Source: Methylocystis sp. (GTDB lineage Bacteria > Pseudomonadota > Alphaproteobacteria > Rhizobiales > Beijerinckiaceae). From it: a DNA stretch of 33,373 bases. The DNA lies in the NCBI RefSeq assembly GCF_021731785.1, contig NZ_JAKFWS010000021.1:1-33373 (forward strand), written 5' to 3'. The notes beneath the pieces were generated by a model, which was not told the origin of the DNA, ran no database searches, and saw only the letters and a list, made by a program, of their open reading frames with translations. The position numbers were made by a program, and so were the translations under genes. This document shows positions 15,554-24,191 of this stretch, one piece after another; the first letter of the stretch is position 1, and the number at the start of each line of letters is the position of its first letter.

Positions 15554-16000
15554 CTAACGCGTCAGGCATTCCGTCGCGAAATCGCGCCAAGTCGGCAAAG
15601 CTCTAATCGACTCACGCTTCATCCTGTCCCACTGCTCAGCGCAGGCGCGCATCTTCTGGCGCGGCGCGCGGGGAAGCGACGGCGGTGCCTGACTCGTATC
15701 GACTGGAGGCGGCGCTTGCGGCGGCGGCAGCGCGCTGACTCCTGGCGGCTGAGTCGTTGGAGGAGCAGGCTTCGCGCTTGGCGCCGCAGGAACCGCGTCT
15801 TGGGGCGGTTTCCGCGCCGGCTGCCGGACATTCTGTTCAGGCGCGCGTTTTTGCGGCGTTGGCGCGGAACGCGAGGGCGGGGCGGGCGTTGCGGGCTTAA
15901 CCTGTGCGAGGGTCGCGCTCGCAGCGAAAAGCGCGGCTGCGCCGATCGCCGCAGCGCGCGCCCATCGGCGCAATGAAAAGTTGCGCGAGCCGATTTTCAA
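15554..16000 (-). CDS. Secreted proline-rich protein of unknown function
   Basis: The best start is the TTG at 16000 (LKIGSRNFSLRRWARAAAIG), preceded by GAGGAAAAACCA; the open frame continues to 16135 but overlaps the leader of hemB. The 148-residue product has a basic start and a hydrophobic segment (AAAIGAAALFAASATLA) ending in a likely signal peptidase site before QVKP. A Pro/Ala/Gln-rich linker covers about residues 35-105. The last 35 residues, MRACAEQWDRMKRESI and TWRDFATECL, form a small two-cysteine module seen at the end of other rhizobial periplasmic proteins. Function unknown. It is divergent from hemB. Confidence 0.7.
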   Translation of the reverse strand: MKIGSRNFSLRRWARAAAIGAAALFAASATLAQVKPATPAPPSRSAPTPQKRAPEQNVRQPARKPPQDAVPAAPSAKPAPPTTQPPGVSALPPPQAPPPVDTSQAPPSLPRAPRQKMRACAEQWDRMKRESIRALPTWRDFATECLTR

Positions 16001-16087
16001 TGGTTTTTCCTCGCGCACGCGCAATGTCCGTCGATCCTCTATAGCCTGAAGTCCGTTCGCCTCGGAAGCGGCTGAGGCGTTGGCTGA

Positions 16088-17140
<1,053 letters not shown>

Positions 17141-17176
17141 CGCGCCAAGCGCCCACGCTCCTTCTCATCGGTATCG

Positions 17177-17617
17177 TCAAGCCGCGTCGCGCAGACTGCG
17201 CACGCGGTCATGGTTTTCCTTCACGCCCTGATACTGGCGCTGCACGAGCGACCTGATCTCCGGCGGGAGCGGCTGCGCAATCGCTTGCTGATAGGCGTCC
17301 TTGGCCGCATCCTCGCCGCGTTCGACTTCTTCGAGCACGGCGCGTTCCGACCGACCTGTCATCGCGGCTTTCAGATTGGTCCAGGCACGGTGCATGGCGC
17401 CGGTCATCGAGCCTCCCCTCAAGGGTTCGCCGCCCAGGCTGACGATCCTTGATTCAAGCTCCCTGGCGCCTTCCGCGCAGCGTGCGGCTGCCGTCCGAAA
17501 CACAGCCTTCAGCGTCGGATTTTGAACGTCTTCCGCCGCGGCCAAAAACCCCTGCTCGCCGTCGCGGCTGATTTCGGCAAGCTCGTTCAAGGTGGAGATG
17601 AGCTCAGACTTTTCCAT
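17177..17617 (-). CDS. PA2169/DUF2383-type four-helix-bundle protein
   Basis: The start at 17617 (MEKSELISTLNELAEISRDG) follows GGGAGGCAGGAAA. The 146-residue protein is all helical by pattern: ISTLNELAEISRDGEQGFLA, LKAVFRTAAARCAEGARELE, AVLEEVERGEDAAKDAYQQA and EIRSLVQRQYQGVKENHDRV. This matches the PA2169 family, a ferritin-like four-helix bundle often found with stress genes. No complete metal-binding set is obvious, so a catalytic role cannot be claimed. It is convergent with hemB and its expression pattern cannot be read from the sequence. Confidence 0.82.
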   Translation of the reverse strand: MEKSELISTLNELAEISRDGEQGFLAAAEDVQNPTLKAVFRTAAARCAEGARELESRIVSLGGEPLRGGSMTGAMHRAWTNLKAAMTGRSERAVLEEVERGEDAAKDAYQQAIAQPLPPEIRSLVQRQYQGVKENHDRVRSLRDAA

Positions 17618-17852
17618 TTTCCTGCCTCCCGAGAAGGCGCGAGCGCGTACGCGTCCTAAACGACAGCCGGCATGCTTTGTTCCGAGGGGAGGCGGCGCTA
17701 GGCGCGCCGGGTGAAGGCGGGATGGGAGCGACGTGGGGACGTCGCGGGGTGGACAAAGCCCCGCAAGCATGGTTTGCAGAACCGCCAGCTGCGCCGACCC
17801 CGCGCGGGCACCAGCGACCCGTCTTCAGCCCCCTCCAGGCCTCGCTAATTAC

Positions 17853-18272
17853 ATGATTAGACGCGTCCTTCTTCTTGTTGCTCTATCGTTCTGCGCCGCC
17901 GCGCCGGCCCGCGCGGACTTTCGGCTGTGCAACAATACAAGCGCCCGCGTCAGCGTCGCCATCGCCTATACCGACGGGCGCAACTGGTTGTCGGAAGGCT
18001 GGTGGAACCTTCGGCCGAGCACTTGCGAAACGCTTCTGCGCGGTCCGCTCGCCGCACAATATTATTATGTGTATGCCATGGACGAACGCGGCGGAGAGTG
18101 GAAGGGCAAGGCGTTCATGTGCACGCGCGACCGGGAATTTCGCATCGACGGACGCGAAGATTGTTTCGCGCGCGGATTCGACCGAACCGGATTTTTCGAG
18201 ATCGACACCGGACGGGATGCGAAGAGCTGGACGGTGCAGCTTACCGATCCCAACGCCACCCCGGCGCAATAA
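17853..18272 (+). CDS. DUF1036 secreted protein
   Basis: The protein starts at 17853 with MIRRVLLLVALSFCAAAPARA, a standard signal peptide ending in ARA-D. The mature part, about 118 residues, is a DUF1036 domain: FRLCNNTSARVSVAIAYTDG, NWLSEGWWNLRPSTCETLL, then YYVYAMDERGGEW and MCTRDREFRI. Four cysteines suggest two disulfides in the periplasm. No activity is known for the family. The gene lies 24 bases upstream of pyk in the same direction, an association I recall from other Rhizobiales, so they are probably cotranscribed. Confidence 0.87.
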   Translation: MIRRVLLLVALSFCAAAPARADFRLCNNTSARVSVAIAYTDGRNWLSEGWWNLRPSTCETLLRGPLAAQYYYVYAMDERGGEWKGKAFMCTRDREFRIDGREDCFARGFDRTGFFEIDTGRDAKSWTVQLTDPNATPAQ

Positions 18273-18296
18273 CTAGAGCTCAGGAACGTTTTCGTC

Positions 18297-19739
18297 ATGA
18301 GAAGGTCGCGGCGCGTCAAGATCATCGCAACGCTTGGACCGGCGACGGTCGACAAGGCGGTCATCGCGGGCCTCGTGCGCGCCGGCGCTGACGTTTTCCG
18401 CATCAACATGAGCCACACCGATCATGCGGGGCTGGCAAGCTATGTGCGGATGATCCGCGAGATCGAGAGCGATCTGTCGCGCGCGATCGCCGTGCTTGTC
18501 GACCTCCAGGGCCCGAAGCTGCGCATCGGCGCCTTCGAGGAAGGCTCGGTGCATTTGCGCAAAGGCGACGTCTTTGTCTTTGACAGCGATCCGAAGCCGG
18601 GCGACGCCACGCGCGTGCGCTTGCCGCATCCTGAAATCCTTGCGGCGCTCAAGGTCAACGACTCAATCCTCATCGACGATGGGCGGGTGCGGCTCCATGT
18701 TGTCGAAACCACTCCCGAGCGGGCGCACGCCGTCGTCGATGTCGCTGGACGCCTGTCGAACCGTAAGGGCGTGAGCCTGCCGGATACGGAAATTCCGATC
18801 ACGTCGATGACGAACAAGGATCGCGCCGATCTCGACGCCGCGCTTAAAGAGGGCGTCGACTGGGTCGCGATCTCCTTCGTCCAGCGGCCCGAAGACGTCC
18901 TTGAGGTGAAGCAGATTACGCAGGGCCGGGCGCTGGTCATGGCCAAGATCGAGAAGCCTCAGGCGATCTCGAGGCTCGAGGATGTGATCGAAGTTTCGGA
19001 CGCGCTGATGGTGGCGCGCGGTGACCTCGGCGTCGAAGTGCCGCTCGAGCGCGTTCCCGGGCTTCAGAAGCGCATCAATCGTTCGGCGCGACGACTGGGC
19101 AAGCCGGTTGTCATCGCGACGCAAATGCTCGAGTCGATGATCCTTTCGCCGTTGCCGACGCGCGCCGAAGTATCGGATGTCGCCACGGCGGTGTTCGAGG
19201 GCGCGGACGCGGTGATGCTTTCCGCCGAAAGCGCGGCGGGGCAATATCCCCACGAAGCCGTCGCGACGATGAGCCGGATCGCGGAAGAGGTCGAGACGGA
19301 TACGATCTATCGCTCGATCATCAATGCCCAGCGCGGCGAATTGCCCAATCCAACGTCGGCCGACGCCATCGCCGTCGCGGCGCGGGACGTCGCGCAAACG
19401 CTCCATTCGAAGGCGGTGATCGCCTGGACGTCCTCCGGGTCGACCGCGCTGCGCATCGCGCGCGAGCGTCCGCAGTCGCCGATTCTGGCGCTGACCCCCA
19501 AGCGCGACACCGCACGCCGCCTGGCGCTCGTCTGGGGCGTGCATGCGCTTGAGACGCGCGACGCCGTCGACATTGAGGACATGGTGGGGCGCGCCTGCGA
19601 ATATTCACATAGCGAAGGATTCGGTGGTCCCGGCGACCGCGTCATCATCGTTGCCGGCATGCCCTTCGGCACGCCGGGCGCGACGAACATGATTCGCATC
19701 GCGCATCTTGGCGACGAGGACTTGCCGCCGAAGGTCTGA
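18297..19739 (+). CDS. pyk: Pyruvate kinase
   Basis: Pyruvate kinase makes pyruvate and ATP from phosphoenolpyruvate and ADP. The 480-residue protein starts RRVKIIATLGPATVDKAVIA and shows the catalytic FRINMSHTD, the signature VMAKIEKPQAISRLEDVI with the catalytic Lys, MVARGDLGVEVPLERVPG, KPVVIATQMLESMI, and PTRAEVSDVATAVFEGADAV. The C-terminal regulatory domain (KAVIAWTSSGSTALRIARER) is present. Length is normal. The start ATG follows the DUF1036 stop by 24 bases. A pyruvate kinase operating toward pyruvate suggests carbon flow from PEP, but says little about lifestyle by itself. Confidence 0.97.
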   Translation: MRRSRRVKIIATLGPATVDKAVIAGLVRAGADVFRINMSHTDHAGLASYVRMIREIESDLSRAIAVLVDLQGPKLRIGAFEEGSVHLRKGDVFVFDSDPKPGDATRVRLPHPEILAALKVNDSILIDDGRVRLHVVETTPERAHAVVDVAGRLSNRKGVSLPDTEIPITSMTNKDRADLDAALKEGVDWVAISFVQRPEDVLEVKQITQGRALVMAKIEKPQAISRLEDVIEVSDALMVARGDLGVEVPLERVPGLQKRINRSARRLGKPVVIATQMLESMILSPLPTRAEVSDVATAVFEGADAVMLSAESAAGQYPHEAVATMSRIAEEVETDTIYRSIINAQRGELPNPTSADAIAVAARDVAQTLHSKAVIAWTSSGSTALRIARERPQSPILALTPKRDTARRLALVWGVHALETRDAVDIEDMVGRACEYSHSEGFGGPGDRVIIVAGMPFGTPGATNMIRIAHLGDEDLPPKV

Positions 19740-19794
19740 TCCTGCAGGCGCAGCTCGCCGCGGACGACCGGCGCGACGCTGATGCTTAACAGGC

Positions 19795-20271
19795 TCAGCG
19801 CTGCGGTCGCCATTCCATCATGATCGTTTCGCGTCCAGACAGCGTGTTAGCGCCGCGTCCCACGCGCGAAAATCCATCGCGCTCGTAAAAACGGATTGCA
19901 CGAAGATTATCCGCATTGACGTCGAGCCGGATAACGCTCGGCGAGACATTTCGCGCAGCGGACAGCAGCGACGCGCCGAGACCGGCGCCGAAGCGGTCCG
20001 GCGCGATGCAAATCTGATCGAGCCAGCCGTCAGCGGGATTGATCACGACGAAGCCTTCAAGGGTCGATCCTGCATCGAATAGGCAGAGCGTCACCCCACC
20101 GACGGCTTCCAGGTCGCGAACGTGGCGCATGAGCCAGTCGCGGCGCGCTTCGAAGTCGATTTCGGGATAGGTGGCCCGCCATGAGGCGACCCAGACATCA
20201 AGAAGCGACGGCCAGTCGTCGTCGACGCGCAAGCGCAATTTCATCGAGACATGTGGCGGAGAGGCGTTCAC
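19795..20271 (-). CDS. GNAT-family N-acetyltransferase
   Basis: This 158-residue protein has the GNAT fold. The acetyl-CoA loop is seen at LDQICIAPDRFGAGLGASLL (motif A, R/Q-x-x-G-x-G/A), followed by VIRLDVNADNLRAIRFYERD and GFSRVGRG. I chose the GTG at 20271 because it overlaps the suhB stop (GTGA) and has GAGGAAGGC directly upstream; the ATG at 20244 has no visible ribosome binding site. The acceptor substrate is unknown. It is translationally coupled to the inositol-monophosphatase gene, but no shared pathway is evident. Confidence 0.85.
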   Translation of the reverse strand: MNASPPHVSMKLRLRVDDDWPSLLDVWVASWRATYPEIDFEARRDWLMRHVRDLEAVGGVTLCLFDAGSTLEGFVVINPADGWLDQICIAPDRFGAGLGASLLSAARNVSPSVIRLDVNADNLRAIRFYERDGFSRVGRGANTLSGRETIMMEWRPQR

Positions 20272-21059
20272 GCCTTCCTCATCAGGTCGAGGAGTTGGCG
20301 ATGAATCGTTTCGTTGCCCGCACATATCTCGCCCTTCACAAGCATTTCGGCGCCTCCCGAAAGATCGCTCACGAATCCCCCGGCTTCGCGCACGAGGACG
20401 ATTCCCGCCGCGACGTCCCAGGAGTTGATGCCGCGTTCCCAATAGCCGTCGAAACGCCCGCAGGCGACCATTGCGAGATCGAGCGCGGCGGCGCCCATGC
20501 GCCGAATATTGGCGATCTTTCCCATCCCGGCCGCGAGTTCGCGCTTGAACGACTCATGATCGCGGGCGCGCGCCAGCGGCGGAATTCCACAAGCCACCAT
20601 CGATTCGGACAACGTGCGTCGCGCCGCGACCCGCATGCGGCGATTGTTGAAATAAGCGCCCTGGCCGAGCTCTGCGACGAACATGTCATCGGTGGCGGGA
20701 TTATAGACGAGGCCGGCGACGAGTCGGCCTTCGCGCTCCAGGCCGATGGAGATGGCGAAGACCGGAAGGCCATGGAGAAAATTCGAGGTGCCGTCGAGCG
20801 GATCGATCAGCCAGCGGTGACTCTTGTCGGCGCCTTCGACGACGCCGCCTTCCTCCAGAACGAAGCCGTAGCCGGGGCGCGCCTTCGACAGTTCTTCAAA
20901 CAGGGTTTTCTCGGCGCGCCGGTCGGCCGCTGTGACGAAATCGCCCGGCCCCTTCACCGACACTTGAAGGTTCTCCACTTCGCCGAAGTCGCGCTTAAGG
21001 CCGCGGCCGGCTTTCAAAGCTGCTGCGTTCATCACATTCATCAAGGCGGAGCGAATCAT
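20268..21059 (-). CDS. suhB: Inositol monophosphatase family protein (SuhB-like)
   Basis: This 263-residue protein starts at 21059 with MIRSALMNVMNAAALKAGRG, the usual rhizobial opening. The phosphatase motifs are complete: DFVTAADRRAEK, YGFVLEEGG (metal ligand Glu), WLIDPLDGTSNFLHGLPVFA (Asp-x-Asp-Gly-Thr metal site) and NSWDVAAGIVLVREAGG (final metal ligand Asp). The enzyme hydrolyses inositol 1-phosphate and related sugar phosphates; in E. coli SuhB also acts in rRNA transcription antitermination. The gene is divergent from the structured small RNA at 21361, the location that gave that RNA family its name. Confidence 0.93.
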   Translation of the reverse strand: MIRSALMNVMNAAALKAGRGLKRDFGEVENLQVSVKGPGDFVTAADRRAEKTLFEELSKARPGYGFVLEEGGVVEGADKSHRWLIDPLDGTSNFLHGLPVFAISIGLEREGRLVAGLVYNPATDDMFVAELGQGAYFNNRRMRVAARRTLSESMVACGIPPLARARDHESFKRELAAGMGKIANIRRMGAAALDLAMVACGRFDGYWERGINSWDVAAGIVLVREAGGFVSDLSGGAEMLVKGEICAGNETIHRQLLDLMRKA

Positions 21060-21360
21060 TGAAGGAGAGCCTAGGAAAAACGCTTGCGGGAGGTTCAACG
21101 ATTTCGAACGCGGCGGGACGTTCCGGAGCGCGCGGCAGGAGTGTTCAAATGCGCCAGTTTTCGCCTCAGGGCCAGTCCCTTTTTTGCTTCATCGACAGGG
21201 CCTTGCGCTTACTCAGGGGCCGGTCGGGCGCCGACATCGCCGGCTTCAGGATAACGCATTGGCCGGGTTGATTTTTGGCGCGCTGGTTGTCCCAGTGAAG
21301 TCGCGGAATGCATCCGTCCGACAATTTCGTTAACCTCATATTAATGATTGTCGTTTTAGT
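21060..21360. other. Intergenic region between suhB and the small RNA
   Basis: No gene is visible in this 300-base stretch. It should hold the suhB promoter on the minus strand and, near its right end (AACCTCATATTAATGATTG, about 21331-21350), the AT-rich promoter of the small RNA. No clear operators were found. Confidence 0.4.
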
Positions 21361-21463
21361 CTGAATGGGTCCCTTCAGTGGGACCCCGAGTGGCTTCTTC
21401 TCCACTCGTCCTTGATGCCTCCCTGTCAAGAAGCCTTGAGAGCCGCCGTGCGGCTCTCTTTTT
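21361..21463 (+). ncRNA. Small RNA of the suhB/mmgR (alpha-r8) type
   Basis: The stretch folds into three consecutive stems: GGGTCCC (21367-21373) with GGGACCC (21380-21386), GAGTGG (21388-21393) with CCACTC (21402-21407), and the terminal GAGAGCCGC (21438-21446) with GCGGCTCTC (21450-21458) followed by T5. Between the second and third stem is a single-stranded CCTCCC (21418-21423), an anti-Shine-Dalgarno motif. This order, and the place next to suhB, match the suhB/mmgR small RNA family of Rhizobiales, which acts on mRNA translation; in Sinorhizobium it limits storage granule formation. The transcription start is estimated, not seen. Confidence 0.78.
21438..21463 (+). terminator. Rho-independent terminator of the small RNA
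   Basis: A 9-bp perfect stem with a 3-base loop is followed directly by TTTTT. It forms the 3' end of the small RNA and isolates rcdA from it. Confidence 0.85.
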
Positions 21464-21585
21464 GTGCGTCGGGCGGGGCGCTATCCCATTAAGGTTAAAG
21501 AAAGCCTAAGCGCGCGCCACGCGGCCGCTTGCGTTACTGTCCGCGCATCAGAGGCGCGGTCGCGCCGAACAAGCGTGAATGTCGT

Positions 21586-22119
21586 ATGGCGCGAGTTACA
21601 GGCAGCGCGGGCGAAAAACAGCAGCCGGTCTCTTTCATCGAGAGGCTGGCGGGATCCGAAGGATTTTGCGTGCTGTTTCGCGAGGGCATGAGCCTTGTGG
21701 AGGACGCGGCCTCTTATCTCGATGGGGACGGGCGTTTAGAGGCCAAGGAGCTGGCGCGAAACGAAGCGCTCGGCTACGCGGCGGAGAGTATGCGGCTGAC
21801 GACCCGACTGATGCAGATTGCGTCATGGCTGCTGCTGCAGCGGGCGGTAAATCAGGGCGAACTGACGCGTCATCAGGCGGCGAGCAATCGCCATCGGGTG
21901 AAGCTTCGCGAGCAGGGGCTGGCGTCGGCTCCCGACATCTTCCAGCGCCTGCCAGAGCGCCTGCGCGAGCTCGCGCTGCACTCTCTGCGCCTGCAGGCTC
22001 GGATCATCCATCTCGACCGGCTGATCCATGCGCCCGAGACGGCGTCCGCCGAGCCTGCGCCGGCGCCAAGTCCGGTCGAGGCGCAGATCGCGAAATTGCG
22101 CGCCGCTTTCAGCCAGTAA
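21586..22119 (+). CDS. rcdA: RcdA (DUF1465), regulator of CtrA degradation
   Basis: This 177-residue protein has the DUF1465/RcdA sequence: FREGMSLVEDAASYLDGDGR, then AAESMRLTTRLMQIASWLLL, then QRAVNQGELT, and VKLREQGLASAPDIFQRLPE. RcdA is an adaptor in the ClpXP hierarchy of alphaproteobacteria. With CpdR and PopA it delivers the cell cycle regulator CtrA to the protease at the G1-S transition. The C-terminal tail (ETASAEPAPAPSPVEAQ) is disordered, as expected for RcdA. The ATG at 21586 has no strong ribosome binding site. cpdR lies 1.9 kb downstream on the other strand. Confidence 0.88.
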   Translation: MARVTGSAGEKQQPVSFIERLAGSEGFCVLFREGMSLVEDAASYLDGDGRLEAKELARNEALGYAAESMRLTTRLMQIASWLLLQRAVNQGELTRHQAASNRHRVKLREQGLASAPDIFQRLPERLRELALHSLRLQARIIHLDRLIHAPETASAEPAPAPSPVEAQIAKLRAAFSQ

Positions 22120-22141
22120 TTCTTTCAGGCGAGCAAACTGG

Positions 22142-22173
22142 AGACGGCGGTTCCACCGCCGTCTTATTTTATT
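22142..22173 (+). terminator. Terminator after rcdA
   Basis: AGACGGCGGT (22142-22151) and ACCGCCGTCT (22155-22164) form a 10-bp perfect stem with a 3-base loop, followed by TATTTTATTT. It ends the rcdA transcript and also lies just beyond the stop of the convergent rpmE. Confidence 0.8.
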
Positions 22174-22399
22174 TCTTGCCGAATGACAGATTGCCGAAGC
22201 GGGAGTTGAAGCGCGACAACCGGCCGCCGCGGTCGAGGAGCTGCGTCGACCCGCCCGTCCAGGCCGGATGCGTCTTGGGGTCGATGTCAAGATGCATCGT
22301 GTCCCCGTCCTTCCCCCAGGTCGAACGGGTCGTATATTCCGTGCCGTCGGTCATCACGATCTTGATCGTGTGATATTCGGGGTGGATGTCCTTTTTCAT
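22169..22399 (-). CDS. rpmE: 50S ribosomal protein L31
   Basis: This 76-residue protein starts [20 protein letters not shown] and continues with the L31 features [20 protein letters not shown] and [18 protein letters not shown], ending SRFGNLSF. It belongs to the type lacking the four zinc-binding cysteines (C- form). L31 bridges the two ribosomal subunits. A single gene in this position is common in Rhizobiales. The convergent rcdA ends 50 bases away. Confidence 0.96.
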   Translation of the reverse strand: MKKDIHPEYHTIKIVMTDGTEYTTRSTWGKDGDTMHLDIDPKTHPAWTGGSTQLLDRGGRLSRFNSRFGNLSFGKK

Positions 22400-22572
22400 G
22401 GCGACGCATCCTTCCTGCGATGGAAACGGCTAGAGCCCCACGCCGCAGCGGCGCGGGGTCGGCCGGTGTCGAAACAAGCAGATTTGTTGGCGCTGATAAC
22501 CCAATGCGGGCGAATGGGCAAGTTGGCTCATCAAGGTCGCCCGCCGACGCGATAAATGAGGAACGCAACAAA

Positions 22573-23508
22573 ATGTCGAGATACCGTGCCGACTTGCCGC
22601 AGCTGAAGCCTTGTCTCTTCGTCAGCGACGGCGGCATGGAGACGACGCTGATTTTCCAGGAGGGCGTGCACCTACCGCACTTCGCATCCTTTATTTTGCT
22701 CGACAGCGAAGAGGGGCGGGCGCGGCTGCGCGCCTATTACGAGCGTTACCTTGCGATCGCGCGCCGTCACCGACGCGGCATCATTTTGGACAGCCCGACA
22801 TGGCGGGCCAACCGCGACTGGGGCGCGAAGCTCGGCTTTGACGCCGCAGGACTGAAGCGCATCAATGCGTTAGCGATCGAACTGCTTGATTCGCTTCGGA
22901 AAGACTGGGAGACCGAGCAAACGCCGATCGTCGTCGCCGGGGTCATCGGGCCGCGCGGAGACGGCTACGCCGCCGGGCGCATGGGCGCTCGGGAAGCGGA
23001 AGACTACCACGCGCCGCAGATCGCGGCCTTCGCAGATACCGCCGCCGACATGGTCGCAGCCTATACGCTGAATGACGCCGAGGAGGCGATCGGCGTGGCC
23101 CGCGCCGCTCGCGCGCTCGAAATGCCGTGCTCGATTTCCTTCACGGTCGAGACCGACGGCAGGCTGGTTGCCGGCCGCAGCTTGCGCGAGGCGGTCGAGA
23201 TGGTGGATCGCGAAACCGACGCAGCGCCTGCCTATTACATGATCAACTGCGCCCATCCGACCCATTTCGAGCAGGCGCTCTCCGCGGATGAGCCGTGGAT
23301 GAAACGGCTGATTGGCGTCAAAGCCAACGCTTCGATGAAAAGCCACGCCGAACTCGACGAATCGGAAACGCTCGATTCGGGCGACCCGATCGATCTCGGC
23401 CGCAGATACCGGAAATTGCGGGAGACTTATCCCGGTCTACGCATCCTGGGCGGATGTTGCGGGACGGACGACCGCCACGTCGCGGCGATCTGTGAAGCCT
23501 GCGACTAG
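22573..23508 (+). CDS. Homocysteine S-methyltransferase family protein
   Basis: The ATG at 22573 (MSRYRADLPQLKP) follows GAGGAACGCAACAAA. The 311-residue protein is a homocysteine S-methyltransferase domain: VSDGGMETTLIFQEG, then ILDSPTWRANRDWGAKLG, VAGVIGPRGDGY, and the zinc-binding cysteines in MINCAHPTHFE and ILGGCCGTDDRHV (the Cys pair). It is a one-domain, cobalamin-independent type such as BHMT or MmuM relatives, using S-methylmethionine, betaine or a similar donor. The exact donor cannot be told. No methionine genes are adjacent. Confidence 0.9.
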   Translation: MSRYRADLPQLKPCLFVSDGGMETTLIFQEGVHLPHFASFILLDSEEGRARLRAYYERYLAIARRHRRGIILDSPTWRANRDWGAKLGFDAAGLKRINALAIELLDSLRKDWETEQTPIVVAGVIGPRGDGYAAGRMGAREAEDYHAPQIAAFADTAADMVAAYTLNDAEEAIGVARAARALEMPCSISFTVETDGRLVAGRSLREAVEMVDRETDAAPAYYMINCAHPTHFEQALSADEPWMKRLIGVKANASMKSHAELDESETLDSGDPIDLGRRYRKLRETYPGLRILGGCCGTDDRHVAAICEACD

Positions 23509-23614
23509 ATCACGCTGCATATGGGCGGAATCGCCAAAATGCGGAAAACGTGATCGATCTCATAAGTTTAGGGCGCGCTCGAGGGGTAAGCCGGCGTCCG
23601 TTTTTTGTCGCGCG

Positions 23615-23631
23615 GCGCGCCTTCGGCGCGC
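23615..23631 (-). terminator. Hairpin just after cpdR
   Basis: GCGCGCC (23615-23621) and GGCGCGC (23625-23631) form a 7-bp stem with a 3-base loop, starting one base after the cpdR stop. In the cpdR direction it lacks a T-run, so Rho-independent termination is doubtful. Confidence 0.3.
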
Positions 23632-24006
23632 TCAGGCCGCGAGCATCCTCTGCACCTCGGTGACCAGATCGCGCAGATGGAACGGCTTGGAGAGGATTTT
23701 CGCCTGTCGCGGCGCGTGACTGTCGGGGTTGAGCGCGACGGCGGCGAAGCCGGTGATGAACATGACCTTGATGTCGGGATCAAGCTCGGTCGCGCGACGC
23801 GCAAGTTCGATTCCGTCCATCTCGGGCATGACGATGTCGGTCAGCAGCAGTTCGAAGGGCTCGACCCGAAGCTGATCGTAGGCGGAAAGCCCATTATCGA
23901 ACGACGTGACCGAAAAACCAGCCTGCTGCAGCGCCTTGACCAGGAAACGCCGCATGTCGTTGTCGTCTTCGGCGAGCAGGATTCGTGCGGCCGGATAATC
24001 GTTCAT
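23632..24006 (-). CDS. cpdR: Single-domain response regulator CpdR
   Basis: The start at 24006 (MNDYPAARILLAEDDNDMRR) has GAGG 6 bases upstream. The 124-residue protein is only a receiver domain. The acidic pair is in AEDDND, the phosphorylated Asp57 in LLLTDIVMPEMDG, the switch Thr85 in FITGFAAV and Lys107 in ILSKPFHLRDLV. The sequence ALNPDSHAP and the lack of any output domain identify CpdR. When unphosphorylated, CpdR binds ClpX and primes the protease for PdeA and, with RcdA, for CtrA. Phosphorylation by the CckA-ChpT pathway blocks this. It is divergent from the N-formylglutamate amidohydrolase gene, a usual arrangement in this order. Confidence 0.93.
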   Translation of the reverse strand: MNDYPAARILLAEDDNDMRRFLVKALQQAGFSVTSFDNGLSAYDQLRVEPFELLLTDIVMPEMDGIELARRATELDPDIKVMFITGFAAVALNPDSHAPRQAKILSKPFHLRDLVTEVQRMLAA

Positions 24007-24191
24007 CGCCATCCTCGCATGTTTTTCGGCATATGGCCCGAACTTCGTAAATTTCAGGTGAAACCGAGGCGGCGCCGCGTTAACGTAGCGGCCTAATATA
24101 GCGTGAGACGCCGTCGTTTTCGAGCGCTGATCCCCTGCGCAGGCGCTACGTTTGAAAGAAAGCCGCTGCGGCGCGGAGGCGAGACGGGCGA

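Noticed and set aside
18663-19544. 293-residue open frame antisense to pyk
   Set aside because: Arg-rich shadow opposite pyruvate kinase with no recognisable domain.
20181-21062. 293-residue open frame antisense to suhB
   Set aside because: Opposite a complete inositol monophosphatase; low-quality composition.
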